In this document: positions 41,486 through 51,696 of the stretch, piece by piece | Layout of the letters: every line of letters begins with the position of its first letter | Numbering within the stretch: position 1 is the first letter of the stretch | Assembly (NCBI GenBank): GCA_019118345.1 | Contig: DWZD01000040.1 | Location: 124,001-188,000 of the forward strand | Direction: 5' to 3' | From: Candidatus Desulfovibrio intestinavium | GTDB lineage: Bacteria; Desulfobacterota; Desulfovibrionia; Desulfovibrionales; Desulfovibrionaceae | Length of the DNA stretch: 64,000 nucleotides | Position numbers and translations under genes: made by a program | The notes under the pieces: model-generated | Database searches by the model: none | What the model was told of the DNA's origin: nothing | The model's input: the letters and a program-made list of their open reading frames with translations, nothing else

Positions 41486-43903
41486 TTACCCCTGACTGAT
41501 GAATTTTTTGGCCGCGCGCACCGCGCTCACGGCGTCCTCGCAATAGGCGTCCGCCCCGATGGCGTCGGCAAAGGCCTGCGTCACCGCCGCTCCGCCCACC
41601 ATGACCCTGATGGGGAGGTTCCGCTCCCTGACGGCGCGAATGGTGTCCTCCATCCGCACCATGGTCGTGGTCATCAAGGCCGACAGGCCGATGATAGCCG
41701 CCTTGTGTTCCAGAGCGCAAGCCACAATGGTTTCGGCGGGCACATCCTTTCCGGCGTCAACCACGTCAAAGCCGTGATTGCCCAGCAAGAGCGCCACGAT
41801 GTTCTTGCCGATGTCGTGAATGTCGCCCTCCACCGTGGCCACCACGATGACCGGGCGCTCTTCCGGGCCGCGGCTCTCTTCCAGCAGGGGCTTGAGTTCG
41901 GCAAAGGCGGCCTGCATGGTTTCGGCGGCGCGGATGAGCTGGGGCAAAAAGTATTCCCGGCGCTCGTAGCGGTTGCCCACCTCGGTTATGGCCGGAATGA
42001 GCACCTCGTTGACCAGCGCAAAGGGCTGCGCGCCCTTTTCCAGCTCCGCGCGCAGCAGCGGCAGGACATTTTCCCTGTCGCCCAGCAGGACGGCCTCGCC
42101 CAGCGTGCGGGCGCGCGTCGAGGCCTGCGCGCCGCCCGTCGTCTGCGGCGCGGTGGCCTTCCACTGGGCATAGCGGGCAATGAAGCCCGCCGCATGCGCG
42201 TCATGACCTCGCAGCACATTAAGGGCATCAAAGGCTTCATGCAAGCGCGCGGCGGAAGGGTTGGCAATGCAGGAGCTGAGACCGGCCCCGGCCCCCATGC
42301 AGAGGAAGGAGGCATTGAGCAGATCCCGGGCGGGCAGGCCGAAGGAAAGGTTGGAAAGGCCGAGGGTGGTAGGCAGGCCCTGTTCGCGGCACCAGCGGAT
42401 CATGTCCAGACAGGCCAGCGCCCCTTCCGGCTTGGAGGAAACCGCCAGCGCGAGAATGTCCACCAGCATGAGACGGCGCGGAATGCGCAGGGCCTCGGCC
42501 TCGAGCAGCAGCTTTTCCAGGATGGCGATGCGCTCGGCGGCGCTCACGGGCAGTTCGGCCCCCTTGAGGGGCAGGAGAATGAAGGGCGCGCCGTAATCCC
42601 GGCACAGCGGCCCCAGCGTTTCCATGCGCCCGCTCTCCCCGCTCACGGAATTGACCAGACAGGAACCCGGACAATAGGGCAGGGCCGCCGCAATGGCCTC
42701 GGCATTGGAGGAGTCCAGCGAGAGCGGCGTCAACACCCGCCCCACGAGGCGGCGCGTCAGCTCGGGCAGAAGCTGCTTCTCGTCCACGAGGGAGGCCCCC
42801 ACATTCACATCCAGCACCTGCGCGCCCGCGGCGATCTGCTCGTCGGCAAAGCGCAGGGCCTCATCAAACTGCCCGGCCTGCAGCTGGGCGGTGAGTTCCT
42901 TCTTGCCCGTGGGATTGATGCGCTCGCCGATGATGACGAAGGGCGCGTCCGGGGCAAAGCGCACCAGCTGCGAACGGCTGGTCAGGCACATGCCGCGAGG
43001 GGCGGGAGCCGAACCTGCGGAACGCAGTTCCACCCGGTCAAGGGCCTGACGCAGGGCCGCCATGTGCTGCGGCGTCGTGCCGCAGCAGCCGCCCAGCACC
43101 CGCGCGCCCAGCGCGGCAAAGTGCGCCGTCTTTGCGGCAAATTCCTCAGGCCCCAGCGGAAAGACGGTCACGCCGTCGCGCAGTTCCGGCAGGCCGGCAT
43201 TGGGTTCGACCATGACCGGGCAGGCGCAGACCTCCAGAAGCTCGCGCACCACGGGCAGCATCTGATCCGGGCCGAGGCTGCAATTGGTTCCCACCACATC
43301 CACGCCCAGATTCTGCATGGTTTCGGCAAAGATGGTCGGCGAGGAACCGGTGAGGCTCACCCCCTGTTCAAAGGTCATGGAGACCATGACCGGCAGATCG
43401 CAGACCTGCCGCGCGGCCACCACGGCGGCCCGGGCTTCGGCCAGATCGAACTGCGTTTCCACCAGCAAAAGATCGCAGCCCCCGGCAACGAGACCGCGAA
43501 TCTGGGCGGCAAAGGCCGCTATGAGATCCGCCGGCTCCATGTCGCCCAGCGGGCTGGCAAAGTGCCCTGTGGGGCCGATGTTGCCCGCCACGAACACCTT
43601 GCGGGAAGCGCGGGCCGCGGCGGCCCGGGCCGTCTCGACCATGCGGCGGCTGAAATCATGAACGTCCAGCCCGGCGGGCAGCTTGCAGGGATTGCCGCCA
43701 AAGGTGCAGGACGTGATGATGTCCACCCCGGTATCCACATAGGCGGCATGAATGCCCTGCAGGATGTCGGGACGCTGCATGCAGAATTCCTCGGGGCTGA
43801 CGCCGAGGGGCAATCCGGCGGCCTGAAGCATGGTACCCATGGCCCCATCGAGCATGAGCGGACGTTTTTCCCTGATGCGGGCCAGAAACGGCGATACTGA
43901 CAT
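41486..43903 (-). CDS. metH: Cobalamin-dependent methionine synthase lacking the reactivation domain
   Basis: 805 residues. Transfers methyl from methyltetrahydrofolate through B12 to homocysteine. In order: homocysteine-binding barrel (1-290) with the zinc Cys in GTNCSLGPDQ and GGCCGTTPQH; folate barrel (about 315-570) with FVIIGERINPTGKKELTAQL and QVLDVNVGASLVD; B12 cap and binding domain (about 600-805) with GDIHDIGKNIVALLLG, H696 being the lower cobalt ligand. The protein stops right after the Rossmann domain, so the C-terminal AdoMet-dependent reactivation domain of E. coli MetH (about 1230 residues) is absent. AAGGA precedes the ATG. First gene of a minus-strand run. Confidence 0.95.
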   Translation of the reverse strand: MSVSPFLARIREKRPLMLDGAMGTMLQAAGLPLGVSPEEFCMQRPDILQGIHAAYVDTGVDIITSCTFGGNPCKLPAGLDVHDFSRRMVETARAAAARASRKVFVAGNIGPTGHFASPLGDMEPADLIAAFAAQIRGLVAGGCDLLLVETQFDLAEARAAVVAARQVCDLPVMVSMTFEQGVSLTGSSPTIFAETMQNLGVDVVGTNCSLGPDQMLPVVRELLEVCACPVMVEPNAGLPELRDGVTVFPLGPEEFAAKTAHFAALGARVLGGCCGTTPQHMAALRQALDRVELRSAGSAPAPRGMCLTSRSQLVRFAPDAPFVIIGERINPTGKKELTAQLQAGQFDEALRFADEQIAAGAQVLDVNVGASLVDEKQLLPELTRRLVGRVLTPLSLDSSNAEAIAAALPYCPGSCLVNSVSGESGRMETLGPLCRDYGAPFILLPLKGAELPVSAAERIAILEKLLLEAEALRIPRRLMLVDILALAVSSKPEGALACLDMIRWCREQGLPTTLGLSNLSFGLPARDLLNASFLCMGAGAGLSSCIANPSAARLHEAFDALNVLRGHDAHAAGFIARYAQWKATAPQTTGGAQASTRARTLGEAVLLGDRENVLPLLRAELEKGAQPFALVNEVLIPAITEVGNRYERREYFLPQLIRAAETMQAAFAELKPLLEESRGPEERPVIVVATVEGDIHDIGKNIVALLLGNHGFDVVDAGKDVPAETIVACALEHKAAIIGLSALMTTTMVRMEDTIRAVRERNLPIRVMVGGAAVTQAFADAIGADAYCEDAVSAVRAAKKFISQG

Positions 43904-43985
43904 GGCAAATCCTTTATGTGCTGGGCTGCAAAAAGTCACGACGCTCCGGGCATTTCCCCGGACAGGTTTTTATTACTGAAAAACA

Positions 43986-44012
43986 TTGAAAAGGACAAAC
44001 CAAAACTATAGG
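43986..44012 (+). promoter_or_regulatory. Possible promoter of the rpoH-like gene
   Basis: TTGAAA (43986-43991), 15 bases, TATAGG (44007-44012). The spacing is short, so this is tentative. A GC hairpin with TTTTT (about 43942-43970) lies just upstream. Confidence 0.35.
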
Positions 44013-44072
44013 ATTGCCTTTCCGGGAGCAAACCTCCCTCCTCGCAACGCCCCAACCTCCAAGACATCAGCC

Positions 44073-45263
44073 ATGCCAGACAAGGCCAAGACCGACGCCG
44101 GCGCCCCTGTGGCGAGCCGGCCCGAAGTGGAAATACTCTCTCCCCTGCCGGATGCCGGGCGCGCATCCCGTTCAGGCGCACGGGCAACGGGCGCTTCCGA
44201 AAAAAAGCTGCCCTCGGGCGCCGTGGTCGAGGCCGGGCAGCCGGATGAGGGGACGGAACCGGACGACGATCTGGAGCACGGCGAACCGGATGCCGATGCC
44301 CTCGATACCGACACCTATGACGACGATCCGCTCTTTCTGACCGAAGCCACGCACGACGACGAGTCCCTGCCCGCACCGTCCGAAAGCCGCCTGCCCGTGC
44401 AGGCGGGCAGCCGGGACAGCCTGCACCTCTACCTGCGGGAGATCAGCCGCTTTCCCCTGCTCAAGCCCGAGGAGGAGCATGAACTGGCCCTGCGCGTCCG
44501 GGACAACAACGATCCCGATGCCGCCTTCCGGCTGGTTTCCTCCCATTTGCGGCTTGTGGTACGCATTGCCATGGACTTTCAGCGCCGCTGGATGCAGAAC
44601 GTGCTCGATCTCGTGCAGGAAGGCAATGTGGGCCTCATGCGCGCGGTCAACAAGTTCGATCCCGACAAGGGCATCAAGTTCTCCTATTATGCCTCCTTCT
44701 GGATCAAGGCCTACATCCTCAAGTTCATCATGGACAACTGGCGCATGGTCAAGATCGGCACCACCCAGGTGCAGCGCAAGCTGTTCTACAATCTCAACCG
44801 GGAGCGCCAGAAGCTCATTGCCCAGGGCTTTGACCCGGATGCGGCCATGCTGTCCGAACGTCTGGGCGTCAGCGAGGATCAGATCAACGAGATGGATCAG
44901 CGCCTTGCCGCCAACGATCTGTCGCTCAACGCCCAGGTGGGCGACGATCCGGGCGGGGCCACCCGCATGGACTTTCTCCCCGCTCTCGGCCCCGGCATCG
45001 AGGACGATCTCGCCGGCAGCGAAATGGCCGGCATCGTGCGGGACAAGATCAGGACGCTGCTGCCCTCCCTCAACGAGAAGGAACTCTACATTCTCCAGAA
45101 TCGCCTGCTCACGGACGATCCCGTTACCTTGCGCGAGATCGGCGAACGGTATAACGTGACCCGCGAGCGTGTCCGCCAGCTGGAGGCACGCCTGCTGGAA
45201 AAAATCCGTCGGCATATCGCGGGCGACGTCAAGGACTTTTCAGACGAATGGATCCAATCCTAG
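44073..45263 (+). CDS. rpoH: RpoH-family (sigma-32-like) RNA polymerase sigma factor
   Basis: 396 residues. Directs RNA polymerase to heat-shock promoters. Sigma region 1.2/2 is LHLYLREISRFPLLKPEEEH, region 2 has DLVQEGNVGLMRAVNKFDP and FSYYASFWIKAYI, the RpoH-box-like QRKLFYN is at 234-240, and region 4 ends VTRERVRQLEARLLEKIRRH. The N-terminal ~110 residues are an acidic, disordered extension (TEPDDDLEHGEPDADALD) not found in E. coli RpoH. I chose the ATG at 44073; a TTG at 43986 coincides with the likely -35 box. The next gene starts directly after the stop. Confidence 0.88.
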   Translation: MPDKAKTDAGAPVASRPEVEILSPLPDAGRASRSGARATGASEKKLPSGAVVEAGQPDEGTEPDDDLEHGEPDADALDTDTYDDDPLFLTEATHDDESLPAPSESRLPVQAGSRDSLHLYLREISRFPLLKPEEEHELALRVRDNNDPDAAFRLVSSHLRLVVRIAMDFQRRWMQNVLDLVQEGNVGLMRAVNKFDPDKGIKFSYYASFWIKAYILKFIMDNWRMVKIGTTQVQRKLFYNLNRERQKLIAQGFDPDAAMLSERLGVSEDQINEMDQRLAANDLSLNAQVGDDPGGATRMDFLPALGPGIEDDLAGSEMAGIVRDKIRTLLPSLNEKELYILQNRLLTDDPVTLREIGERYNVTRERVRQLEARLLEKIRRHIAGDVKDFSDEWIQS

Positions 45264-46991
45264 ATGAAACGCGCTAATTCTCTCCTGCTGTGCGCCGCGC
45301 TGGTGGGCGGCATGTTTCCCTTCTCCCTGCTGGGGTGCGGCGGCTGTGCCAACCAGAACGGCGCTGCCGCCCCGGCCAGCCGGGAGACCGACGCCATTCA
45401 GCGTCCCCCTGCCGACACCCTTTCGGCCGAGGCGCAGGATACCTTTGCCTATCTCGTCTTCATGCAGGCCATGAGCAAGGACAACGAGGAGGAACTCATC
45501 GAGAACGTGGGCCTGCTCAAGAGCAGCCGCGTTCCCGCCAGCGTCTGGCTGGACGGCGCCGTCTGGCTGCTCAGCCGCAAATCGGGCCATGTGCTGCCCT
45601 TCCTTGAGGATGCCCTGCAGGCCCACCCCGGGGATCTCTCCCTGACCATGCTCTATGCCGAAACGCTGGCCGACCGCAATATGACGGACAAGGCCCTGGC
45701 CGTCATGCAGACCTACATTGCCGCCCACCCCGACGAAATTGACGCGCAGGTGGAACTGGCCCTGCTGCTTGTCAAGGCCGGGCGCTTCGACGAGGCCGAC
45801 GCCCGCCTCAATGCCCTGCCCGAAAAGGCGCGCACCCCGCTTGTGGATTACAGCCATGCCCGCGCCCTGTCCGGCATGGGCCGCAAGGAGGAAGCCATCG
45901 TCAGGCTGAAGCGCGCCGTCAAAGAAATGCCCAACTTTGTGGAAGCCCTGGGCGAGCTGGCCTTTCTGCACGAGCAGCGCGGCGAATGGAAGGAAGCCCG
46001 CGCCATTTATGAACGCCTCATGGAGCTGGACGTTTCCCCGCAGGAGGTGACGGAGCGGCTCATCAACCTTTCCCTGCAGCTCAACCAGCCGGACATGGCC
46101 CTCAGATACCTGAAGAAGGGGCCGGACACCCTGGCCGTCAAGCTGACGGCGGCGCGCCTCTTCATGGAGGCGCGGCATTATCTGCAGGCTGAAACCCTCC
46201 TGCAACAGGTGGCCGAAAGCGAGGACGCCCCGCCGGAAGTCTTCCTCCTGCTGGCGGATCTGGCCTATCAGCAGCGTCGCGACGTTTCGCAGGCTCTGGG
46301 CTGGCTCAACCGCGTCCCGGCCGACGGGGACGCCGCCCCGCGCGGCGCGCTCCTGCGCGTCCAGATCATTGCCGAAACCGGCCGGAACGAGGATGCCCTG
46401 CGTCTGGTGCAGGAAGGGCGCAACCATTATGCGGACATGCCGGAGTTCTATTCGCTGGAAGCCCGCATTCTCGTGCGCCTGGAGCGCAAGAAGGAGGCCC
46501 TGAACATCATCCGTGACGGCCTCAGGACATGGCCCGCCGACGAGGATCTCTCCTTCCTGCTGGGCAGCCTGCTGGACGACATGGGCGACAAGGAGGGTGC
46601 CCTCAAGGCCATGGAAGTCCTGCTGGCCAATCATCCCAACAATGCGCAGGCTCTCAACTATGTCGGCTATTCCCTGGCCGAGAGCGAACGCGAGCTGGAT
46701 CGGGCCATTACCCTGCTGCGCAAGGCCGACAGCCTGGCCCCCAATCAATCCTATATCATTGACTCCCTGGCCTGGGCGCTCTACAAGGCCGGACAGCTGC
46801 CCGAAGCCCTGGAGCAGATCCGGCGCGCCGTCCGTACCGGGGACGTCATTGATCCCGCCATCTGGGAACATTACGGCGACATTGCCCTGTCCATGAACCT
46901 GAAGGACGAGGCCCGCAACGCCTATCTGAAAGCCCTTGAGCACAAACCCGCCAATGCCGACGCATTGCGGCAACGTCTGTCAACGCTATGA
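45264..46991 (+). CDS. TPR-repeat lipoprotein
   Basis: 575 residues. Lipobox SLLGC makes C25 the likely lipidated residue. The rest is a continuous TPR superhelix (about 95-570), e.g. NMTDKALAVMQTYIAAHPD, RKKEALNIIRDGLRTWPADE, ALNYVGYSLAESERELDRAI, DEARNAYLKALEHKPANADA. Proteins of this kind are common in Desulfovibrio operons and act as protein-interaction scaffolds at the outer membrane. The gene starts on the base after the sigma factor stop and overlaps the LolB-like gene by 4 nt, suggesting an envelope function co-regulated with the sigma factor. Confidence 0.88.
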   Translation: MKRANSLLLCAALVGGMFPFSLLGCGGCANQNGAAAPASRETDAIQRPPADTLSAEAQDTFAYLVFMQAMSKDNEEELIENVGLLKSSRVPASVWLDGAVWLLSRKSGHVLPFLEDALQAHPGDLSLTMLYAETLADRNMTDKALAVMQTYIAAHPDEIDAQVELALLLVKAGRFDEADARLNALPEKARTPLVDYSHARALSGMGRKEEAIVRLKRAVKEMPNFVEALGELAFLHEQRGEWKEARAIYERLMELDVSPQEVTERLINLSLQLNQPDMALRYLKKGPDTLAVKLTAARLFMEARHYLQAETLLQQVAESEDAPPEVFLLLADLAYQQRRDVSQALGWLNRVPADGDAAPRGALLRVQIIAETGRNEDALRLVQEGRNHYADMPEFYSLEARILVRLERKKEALNIIRDGLRTWPADEDLSFLLGSLLDDMGDKEGALKAMEVLLANHPNNAQALNYVGYSLAESERELDRAITLLRKADSLAPNQSYIIDSLAWALYKAGQLPEALEQIRRAVRTGDVIDPAIWEHYGDIALSMNLKDEARNAYLKALEHKPANADALRQRLSTL

Positions 46992-47791
46992 AACTGACCG
47001 CCCGCCTTGTCCTTCCCGTCTGCCTGTCCCTTTTGCTGGCGGCCTGCGCCGGCAAGGGCCGGGAAACGCCTCCACCCCTGGACAGCCCCGCAGCCGCCGC
47101 CCGCAGCGAAGCCCTCTGGCAGGCGCTCGAAGCGCAAAGCGCCCGGCACGCTGCCGCCCCCTGGCGCCTCAGCCTGAGCCTGCGCTTCGGCAGCGAAGGC
47201 AATACCCGCCGGGTCACGGCCCTGTTCTGGGGCAATGACGACAGTCACCTGCGCCTTGACGTCATGGCGGGCGTGGGCGCGGTCATTGCCAATATCGTGG
47301 AGGGCGAGCAGCGTTTCCTCGTCTACAGTCCGCGCGAAAACGTGGCCTATTTCCACGAGGGCAGCACCAAGCCCCTGCTCAAGGTGGGCGTGCCCGTGCC
47401 GCTGGCGCTGGCCGATCTGGCCGCCCTGCTCAACGGGCGCTACACGCGGGCCTTCGGCACGGGGCATACGCCCGTGGCCCCCGAGGGGGACGGCGCGGCA
47501 GCCTTCAGTCTGGACAAGCGCTTCGGCGGCGTGCTCACCGTGGACGAACAGGGCCTGCCCGTGCGCTGGACGGAAAACGGCGCCAAGGGCTGGGTCATGG
47601 GCATTCTGTATGATGATCAGGGCCTGCCCCGGCGTCTGGATCTCACCCATGCCGACGGCCAGAAGGCCATTGTGCTGGTCAAGCAGCGCGACAGCGTGAA
47701 GGATCCCTTCTCCCCGGATCAGCTTGCCCTCACCCTGCCGGAAGACACGCCCCTGCTGCCCATTTCGCGCTATCGCGCCCCGGCGGAATAG
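46988..47791 (+). CDS. LolB-like/DUF4292-type lipoprotein
   Basis: 267 residues. Lipobox LLAAC gives lipidated C20. The mature protein is beta-rich with the pattern of LolB-like lipoproteins: WRLSLSLRFGSEGNTRRVTA, LFWGNDDSHLRLDVMAGVGA, VEGEQRFLVYSPRENVAYF, ADLAALLNGRY, and LPRRLDLTHADGQKAIV. LolB accepts lipoproteins from LolA and inserts them in the outer membrane. Similarity is at fold level, so this may instead be a DUF4292 relative. It is coupled to the TPR lipoprotein gene (ATGA). Confidence 0.65.
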   Translation: MKLTARLVLPVCLSLLLAACAGKGRETPPPLDSPAAAARSEALWQALEAQSARHAAAPWRLSLSLRFGSEGNTRRVTALFWGNDDSHLRLDVMAGVGAVIANIVEGEQRFLVYSPRENVAYFHEGSTKPLLKVGVPVPLALADLAALLNGRYTRAFGTGHTPVAPEGDGAAAFSLDKRFGGVLTVDEQGLPVRWTENGAKGWVMGILYDDQGLPRRLDLTHADGQKAIVLVKQRDSVKDPFSPDQLALTLPEDTPLLPISRYRAPAE

Positions 47792-47814
47792 CCCGCCCAT
47801 CCCAAGGAGAACCG

Positions 47815-48255
47815 ATGGAAACCCTGCACATCGCCTGCGATCACGCCGGCCTCGAACTGAAGGAAACCCTCAAGACGGCGCTGGCCGCGCGCGGCTTCAA
47901 TCTTGTCGATCACGGCACCCGCAGCGCGGAAAGCTGCGACTATCCGCAGTACGCGCATGCCCTCTGCGCCGCCGTGGAAGCGGAAAACGGTCGCGGCATC
48001 CTCATCTGCGGCACGGGCATCGGCATGTCCATGGCCGCCAACCGCCACGCGGGCATCCGGGCCGCCCTCTGCACCACGGAGCTGCATGCCCGCCTCACCC
48101 GCCGGCACAACAACGCCAATGTGCTCTGTCTCGGCGCGCGCGTGACCGGCGTGGAGCTGGCCCTGGCCATCATGAACGCCTTTCTGGATACGGACTTTGA
48201 AGGCGGCCGCCACCAGCGCCGCATTGATCAGCTCAACCCGCAGCCCGCACGGTAA
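47815..48255 (+). CDS. rpiB: Ribose-5-phosphate isomerase B
   Basis: 146 residues, LacAB/RpiB family. Interconverts ribose-5-phosphate and ribulose-5-phosphate. Motifs: IACDHAGLELKETL, VDHGTRSAESCDYPQYA, the catalytic Cys and phosphate region LICGTGIGMSMAANR, ALCTTELHARLTRRHNNANV and LCLGARVTG. AAGGAG is placed 5 bases before the ATG. It is six bases from cysS. Ribose-5-phosphate is the precursor for prs further down the same run. Confidence 0.95.
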   Translation: METLHIACDHAGLELKETLKTALAARGFNLVDHGTRSAESCDYPQYAHALCAAVEAENGRGILICGTGIGMSMAANRHAGIRAALCTTELHARLTRRHNNANVLCLGARVTGVELALAIMNAFLDTDFEGGRHQRRIDQLNPQPAR

Positions 48256-48261
48256 GTCATC

Positions 48262-49713
48262 ATGCAGCTTTACAATACCCTGACCCGCAAAAAGGAAACC
48301 TTCACCCCCCTGCGCCCCGGCAGGGTCAACATGTACGTCTGCGGCATTACCGCCTATGATTACTGCCATATCGGGCACGCCCGCTCGGCCATCGTCTTTG
48401 ACCTGCTGGTGCGCCACCTGCGCGCGCAGGGGCTTGAGGTGACCTTTGTCCGCAACTTCACGGACGTGGACGACAAGATCATCCGCCGCGCCAATGAGGA
48501 AAACCGCGACTGGAAGGAAGTGGCCGAAACCTATATCCGCGCCTTCCACGAGGATATGGATCGCCTCAACGTCCTGCGCGCGGATCACGAACCCCGGGCC
48601 ACGGATTACATCGCGGAAATGCAGGCCATCTGCACCGCCCTCATCGAGCAGGGCAAGGCCTATGCCACCCCGTCGGGGGATGTCTATTTCCGGGTGCGGG
48701 CCTATCCGCCCTACGGCAAGCTGTCCGGCCGCAGTCTGGACGATCTGCTGGCCGGGGCGCGCGTGGCCCCGGGCGAGGAAAAGGAAGACCCGCTGGATTT
48801 CGCCCTCTGGAAGGCCGCCAAGCCCGGCGAACCCTTCTGGGAAAGCCCGTGGGGCAAGGGCCGCCCCGGCTGGCACATCGAATGCTCGGCCATGAGCAAA
48901 CCCTATCTGCCGCTGGACATTCACGGCGGCGGACAGGATCTTGTCTTCCCCCACCATGAAAATGAAATCGCCCAGACCGAAGCCTGCTGCGGCTGCGAGC
49001 TGGCGCATTTCTGGGTGCATAACGGCTTTGTGCAGATCAATGCCGAGAAGATGTCCAAATCCCTGGGCAACTTCAAGACCATCCGCGACATTCTGGACGG
49101 CTACCTGCCGGAAACCCTGCGCTTCTTCCTGCTGGGCAAGCAGTACCGCAGCCCCATCGACTTCAGCCCCGAGGCCATGGACGAGGCCGAACGCGCCCTG
49201 CAGCGGGTCTATGAATGCCTGCGTGAGGTTCATGCGGCCCGCGAACGTGCCAACTGGAAGAAAATCGCCCTGCCCGCCGATGTGGCCCGGGAGTGGGATG
49301 ACCTCGGGCCTTCCGTGAGCCATGCGCTGGACGACGATCTGAACAGCGCGCAGGCCTTCGGGCACATCTTCACCCAGGTCAGACTGGTCAACCGTCTGCT
49401 GGAAGACAAGAGCCTGCGGGCCGGCGACGGCGCCAAGGCCCTGTTTGACGACTTCCTGGCCCGCGCTGCGGACTGGAACGCCCGCCTCGGCCTGTTCGGA
49501 CAGGATCCCGCCGCCTTCCTGACCGCCATGCGCGATCAGAAGGCCCGGCGCAGGCAGCTTGACACGGCACAGGTGGAAACCCTCATGGAACAGCGGGCCG
49601 AGGCCCGCCGCAACAAGGATTTTGCCCGTTCCGACGCCCTGCGCGACGAACTGGCCGCCCTTGGCGTGCTGGTGCGCGACACCCCGCAGGGCCAGCAGTG
49701 GGATCTGGCCTGA
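48262..49713 (+). CDS. cysS: Cysteinyl-tRNA synthetase
   Basis: 483 residues. Class I enzyme with the HIGH-like motif [15 protein letters not shown], the zinc-site Cys in [20 protein letters not shown] and [20 protein letters not shown], and the KMSKS motif [10 protein letters not shown]-terminal DALR-type and anticodon parts follow, with [20 protein letters not shown] near the end, the family signature. Six bases from rpiB. Confidence 0.97.
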   Translation: MQLYNTLTRKKETFTPLRPGRVNMYVCGITAYDYCHIGHARSAIVFDLLVRHLRAQGLEVTFVRNFTDVDDKIIRRANEENRDWKEVAETYIRAFHEDMDRLNVLRADHEPRATDYIAEMQAICTALIEQGKAYATPSGDVYFRVRAYPPYGKLSGRSLDDLLAGARVAPGEEKEDPLDFALWKAAKPGEPFWESPWGKGRPGWHIECSAMSKPYLPLDIHGGGQDLVFPHHENEIAQTEACCGCELAHFWVHNGFVQINAEKMSKSLGNFKTIRDILDGYLPETLRFFLLGKQYRSPIDFSPEAMDEAERALQRVYECLREVHAARERANWKKIALPADVAREWDDLGPSVSHALDDDLNSAQAFGHIFTQVRLVNRLLEDKSLRAGDGAKALFDDFLARAADWNARLGLFGQDPAAFLTAMRDQKARRRQLDTAQVETLMEQRAEARRNKDFARSDALRDELAALGVLVRDTPQGQQWDLA

Positions 49714-49753
49714 GAGCGTGCAAAACTTCATGTATCACATTAAAGGAGGAGTC

Positions 49754-51163
49754 ATGCCGATGATCCTGTCCCGCTTCGGGCGGGGGCTGCGGGTGGCCCT
49801 CCTTGCCCTGCTCGCCCTGCAGCTGGCGGTCGGGCAGGCCCATGCCTTCTTTTTCGGGGGTGTTTCCCTCAAGGATGAGAAGGAAATGGGACACAAGTTC
49901 GACACCATGATCCGTTCCAACCTGATCATGGTGCAGGATCCCGAAGTGAGCCATTATGTGGAAAGTCTGGTGAGCCGGCTGGTCAAGGCCATTCCGCCCC
50001 AGCCCTTCACCTTCCGTTCCGGGGTCATCCTGCATCCGCAGCTCAACGCCTTTGCCGTGCCCGGCGGCTACGTCTATGTTTTCACGGGCCTGATCATGAA
50101 TCTCACCAACGAAAGCGAGCTGGCGGGCGTGCTGGCCCATGAGCTGGCCCATGTAACCCAGCGTCATGTGGCCAGCCGCCTGGAGCGCGCACAGGTGGTG
50201 AGCATCGCCTCGCTGCTGCTGGCCGTGGCCGGCATCGCGGCGGGCGGCTCGGGCGGCGGCGCGCTGGCCGTGGGCGCGCTGGGGGCCGGCCAGTCGGCCA
50301 TGCTCAACTACAGCCGCATGGATGAGAACGAAGCCGACCACATCGGTCTGCAATACCTCACCGCCGCGGGCTACCCGCCCGCGGGCATGGCGGGCGGCTT
50401 CAAGGTGCTGCGGCAGAAGAGCTGGATGAGCGGGGCCAGCGTGCCGGCCTACCTTTCCACCCATCCGGACATCGGCGACCGCATCAACGGCATCATGGCC
50501 CGCGTCACGGGCATGAAGGAATCCGTCCGCAACCGCAGCGTGAACAACAACCGCTTCCTGCGTGTGCAGACCCTGCTCTGGGGCCGCTACGGCGACGAAC
50601 AGGCCGCCCTGCATCGCTTCCGGGGCAAGGATGGGCTGTCGAGCATGGGGCGGGGCATGGTTCATGCCCGCCGCAACGACATTGTTGCGGCCACAAAAAG
50701 TTTTGACGAGGCCGTGGCCGCCTCCCCGCGCGATCCGCTCGTGCTGCGCGAAGCCGGAGCCTTCCATTACCGCAAGGGCGACATGGGCAAGGCCGAACGG
50801 CTGCTCACCGAGGCCATGCGCCTTGATCCCCGCGATTACATGGCCAGCTTCTTCTATGCCCGCCTGCTGGACGAGACGGAGCGGGCCGCACAGGCGGACC
50901 GCCATTACCGCGACGTGCTGCGGCAGGTGCCGGAAGAAGCCGATGTGCACGAGGCCTATGCCCGCTCGTTGGGGCGGGCGGGCCGCACCGGGGCCGCGTA
51001 CATCCACATGGCCTACAGCGCCATTTACGCCAACCGGCGCAAGCAGGCCAAGCGCTATGTGGAGGAGGCCCGCGCCAAGGCTCGCGGCGGGGCTGACGCG
51101 GCCCTGCTCAAGCGCCTGGAGAATGTCTACAAGGAACGCAAGGAAATGTGGGAAGACGACTGA
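49754..51163 (+). CDS. M48 family metallopeptidase with TPR domain (BepA-like)
   Basis: 469 residues. Signal peptide (about 1-28, VGQAHAF) to the periplasm. Zinc site [13 protein letters not shown] with H129, E130 and H133; the third ligand is in [14 protein letters not shown] Gly-rich hydrophobic stretch ([13 protein letters not shown]) lies between them, then TPRs from about 300 on ([18 protein letters not shown]). The layout matches BepA/YfgC, which degrades or assembles outer-membrane proteins such as LptD. AAAGGAGGAG precedes the ATG. The stop overlaps hslV by one base. Confidence 0.92.
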   Translation: MPMILSRFGRGLRVALLALLALQLAVGQAHAFFFGGVSLKDEKEMGHKFDTMIRSNLIMVQDPEVSHYVESLVSRLVKAIPPQPFTFRSGVILHPQLNAFAVPGGYVYVFTGLIMNLTNESELAGVLAHELAHVTQRHVASRLERAQVVSIASLLLAVAGIAAGGSGGGALAVGALGAGQSAMLNYSRMDENEADHIGLQYLTAAGYPPAGMAGGFKVLRQKSWMSGASVPAYLSTHPDIGDRINGIMARVTGMKESVRNRSVNNNRFLRVQTLLWGRYGDEQAALHRFRGKDGLSSMGRGMVHARRNDIVAATKSFDEAVAASPRDPLVLREAGAFHYRKGDMGKAERLLTEAMRLDPRDYMASFFYARLLDETERAAQADRHYRDVLRQVPEEADVHEAYARSLGRAGRTGAAYIHMAYSAIYANRRKQAKRYVEEARAKARGGADAALLKRLENVYKERKEMWEDD

Positions 51164-51696
51164 TGGAAACACATGCCACCACCATACTGGCCGTGCGCAA
51201 GAACGGCCTTGTGGCCCTGGCCGGCGACGGTCAGGTGACCCTGGGCCAATCCATGATCATGAAGCATTCGGCCCGCAAGCTGAGACGTCTGCATGACGGC
51301 AAGGTGCTGGCCGGCTTTGCCGGGGCCACGGCCGATGCCTTTACCCTCTTTGAACTTTTCGAGGCCAAGCTCAAGGAATTTCGCGGCAACCTCGTGCGCG
51401 CCGCCGTGGAAATGACCAAGGAATGGCGCAAGGACAAATACCTGCACAAGCTGGAAGCCATGCTCCTGCTGGCCGACGCCGAACACCTGCTCCTGCTTTC
51501 CGGCACGGGCGACGTCATCGAGCCTGATGACGACGTGGCGGCCATCGGCAGCGGCGGCCCCTATGCCCTTGCCGCCGCGCGCGCCCTGCTGCGCCACAGC
51601 GATCTGGAAGCGGCGGACATTGTGCGCGAGGCCATGCGCATTGCCGCGGAAATCTGCGTCTACACCAACGACAACATCATCGTGGAACAGCTCTGA
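51163..51696 (+). CDS. hslV: ATP-dependent protease subunit HslV
   Basis: 177 residues. Proteasome-like threonine peptidase; T6 ([15 protein letters not shown]) is the expected N-terminal nucleophile after removal of a five-residue leader. [52 protein letters not shown] and the ending NDNIIVEQL are family signatures. HslV needs the HslU ATPase, but no hslU gene is adjacent; ispE follows with a one-base overlap. The heat-shock-type sigma factor gene lies upstream on the same strand. Confidence 0.96.
   Translation: METHATTILAVRKNGLVALAGDGQVTLGQSMIMKHSARKLRRLHDGKVLAGFAGATADAFTLFELFEAKLKEFRGNLVRAAVEMTKEWRKDKYLHKLEAMLLLADAEHLLLLSGTGDVIEPDDDVAAIGSGGPYALAAARALLRHSDLEAADIVREAMRIAAEICVYTNDNIIVEQL

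Noticed and set aside
43904-44072. SAM or cobalamin riboswitch before metH
   Set aside because: The leader is short and lacks the conserved cores (no B12 box, no SAM-I type helices) that I could recognise.
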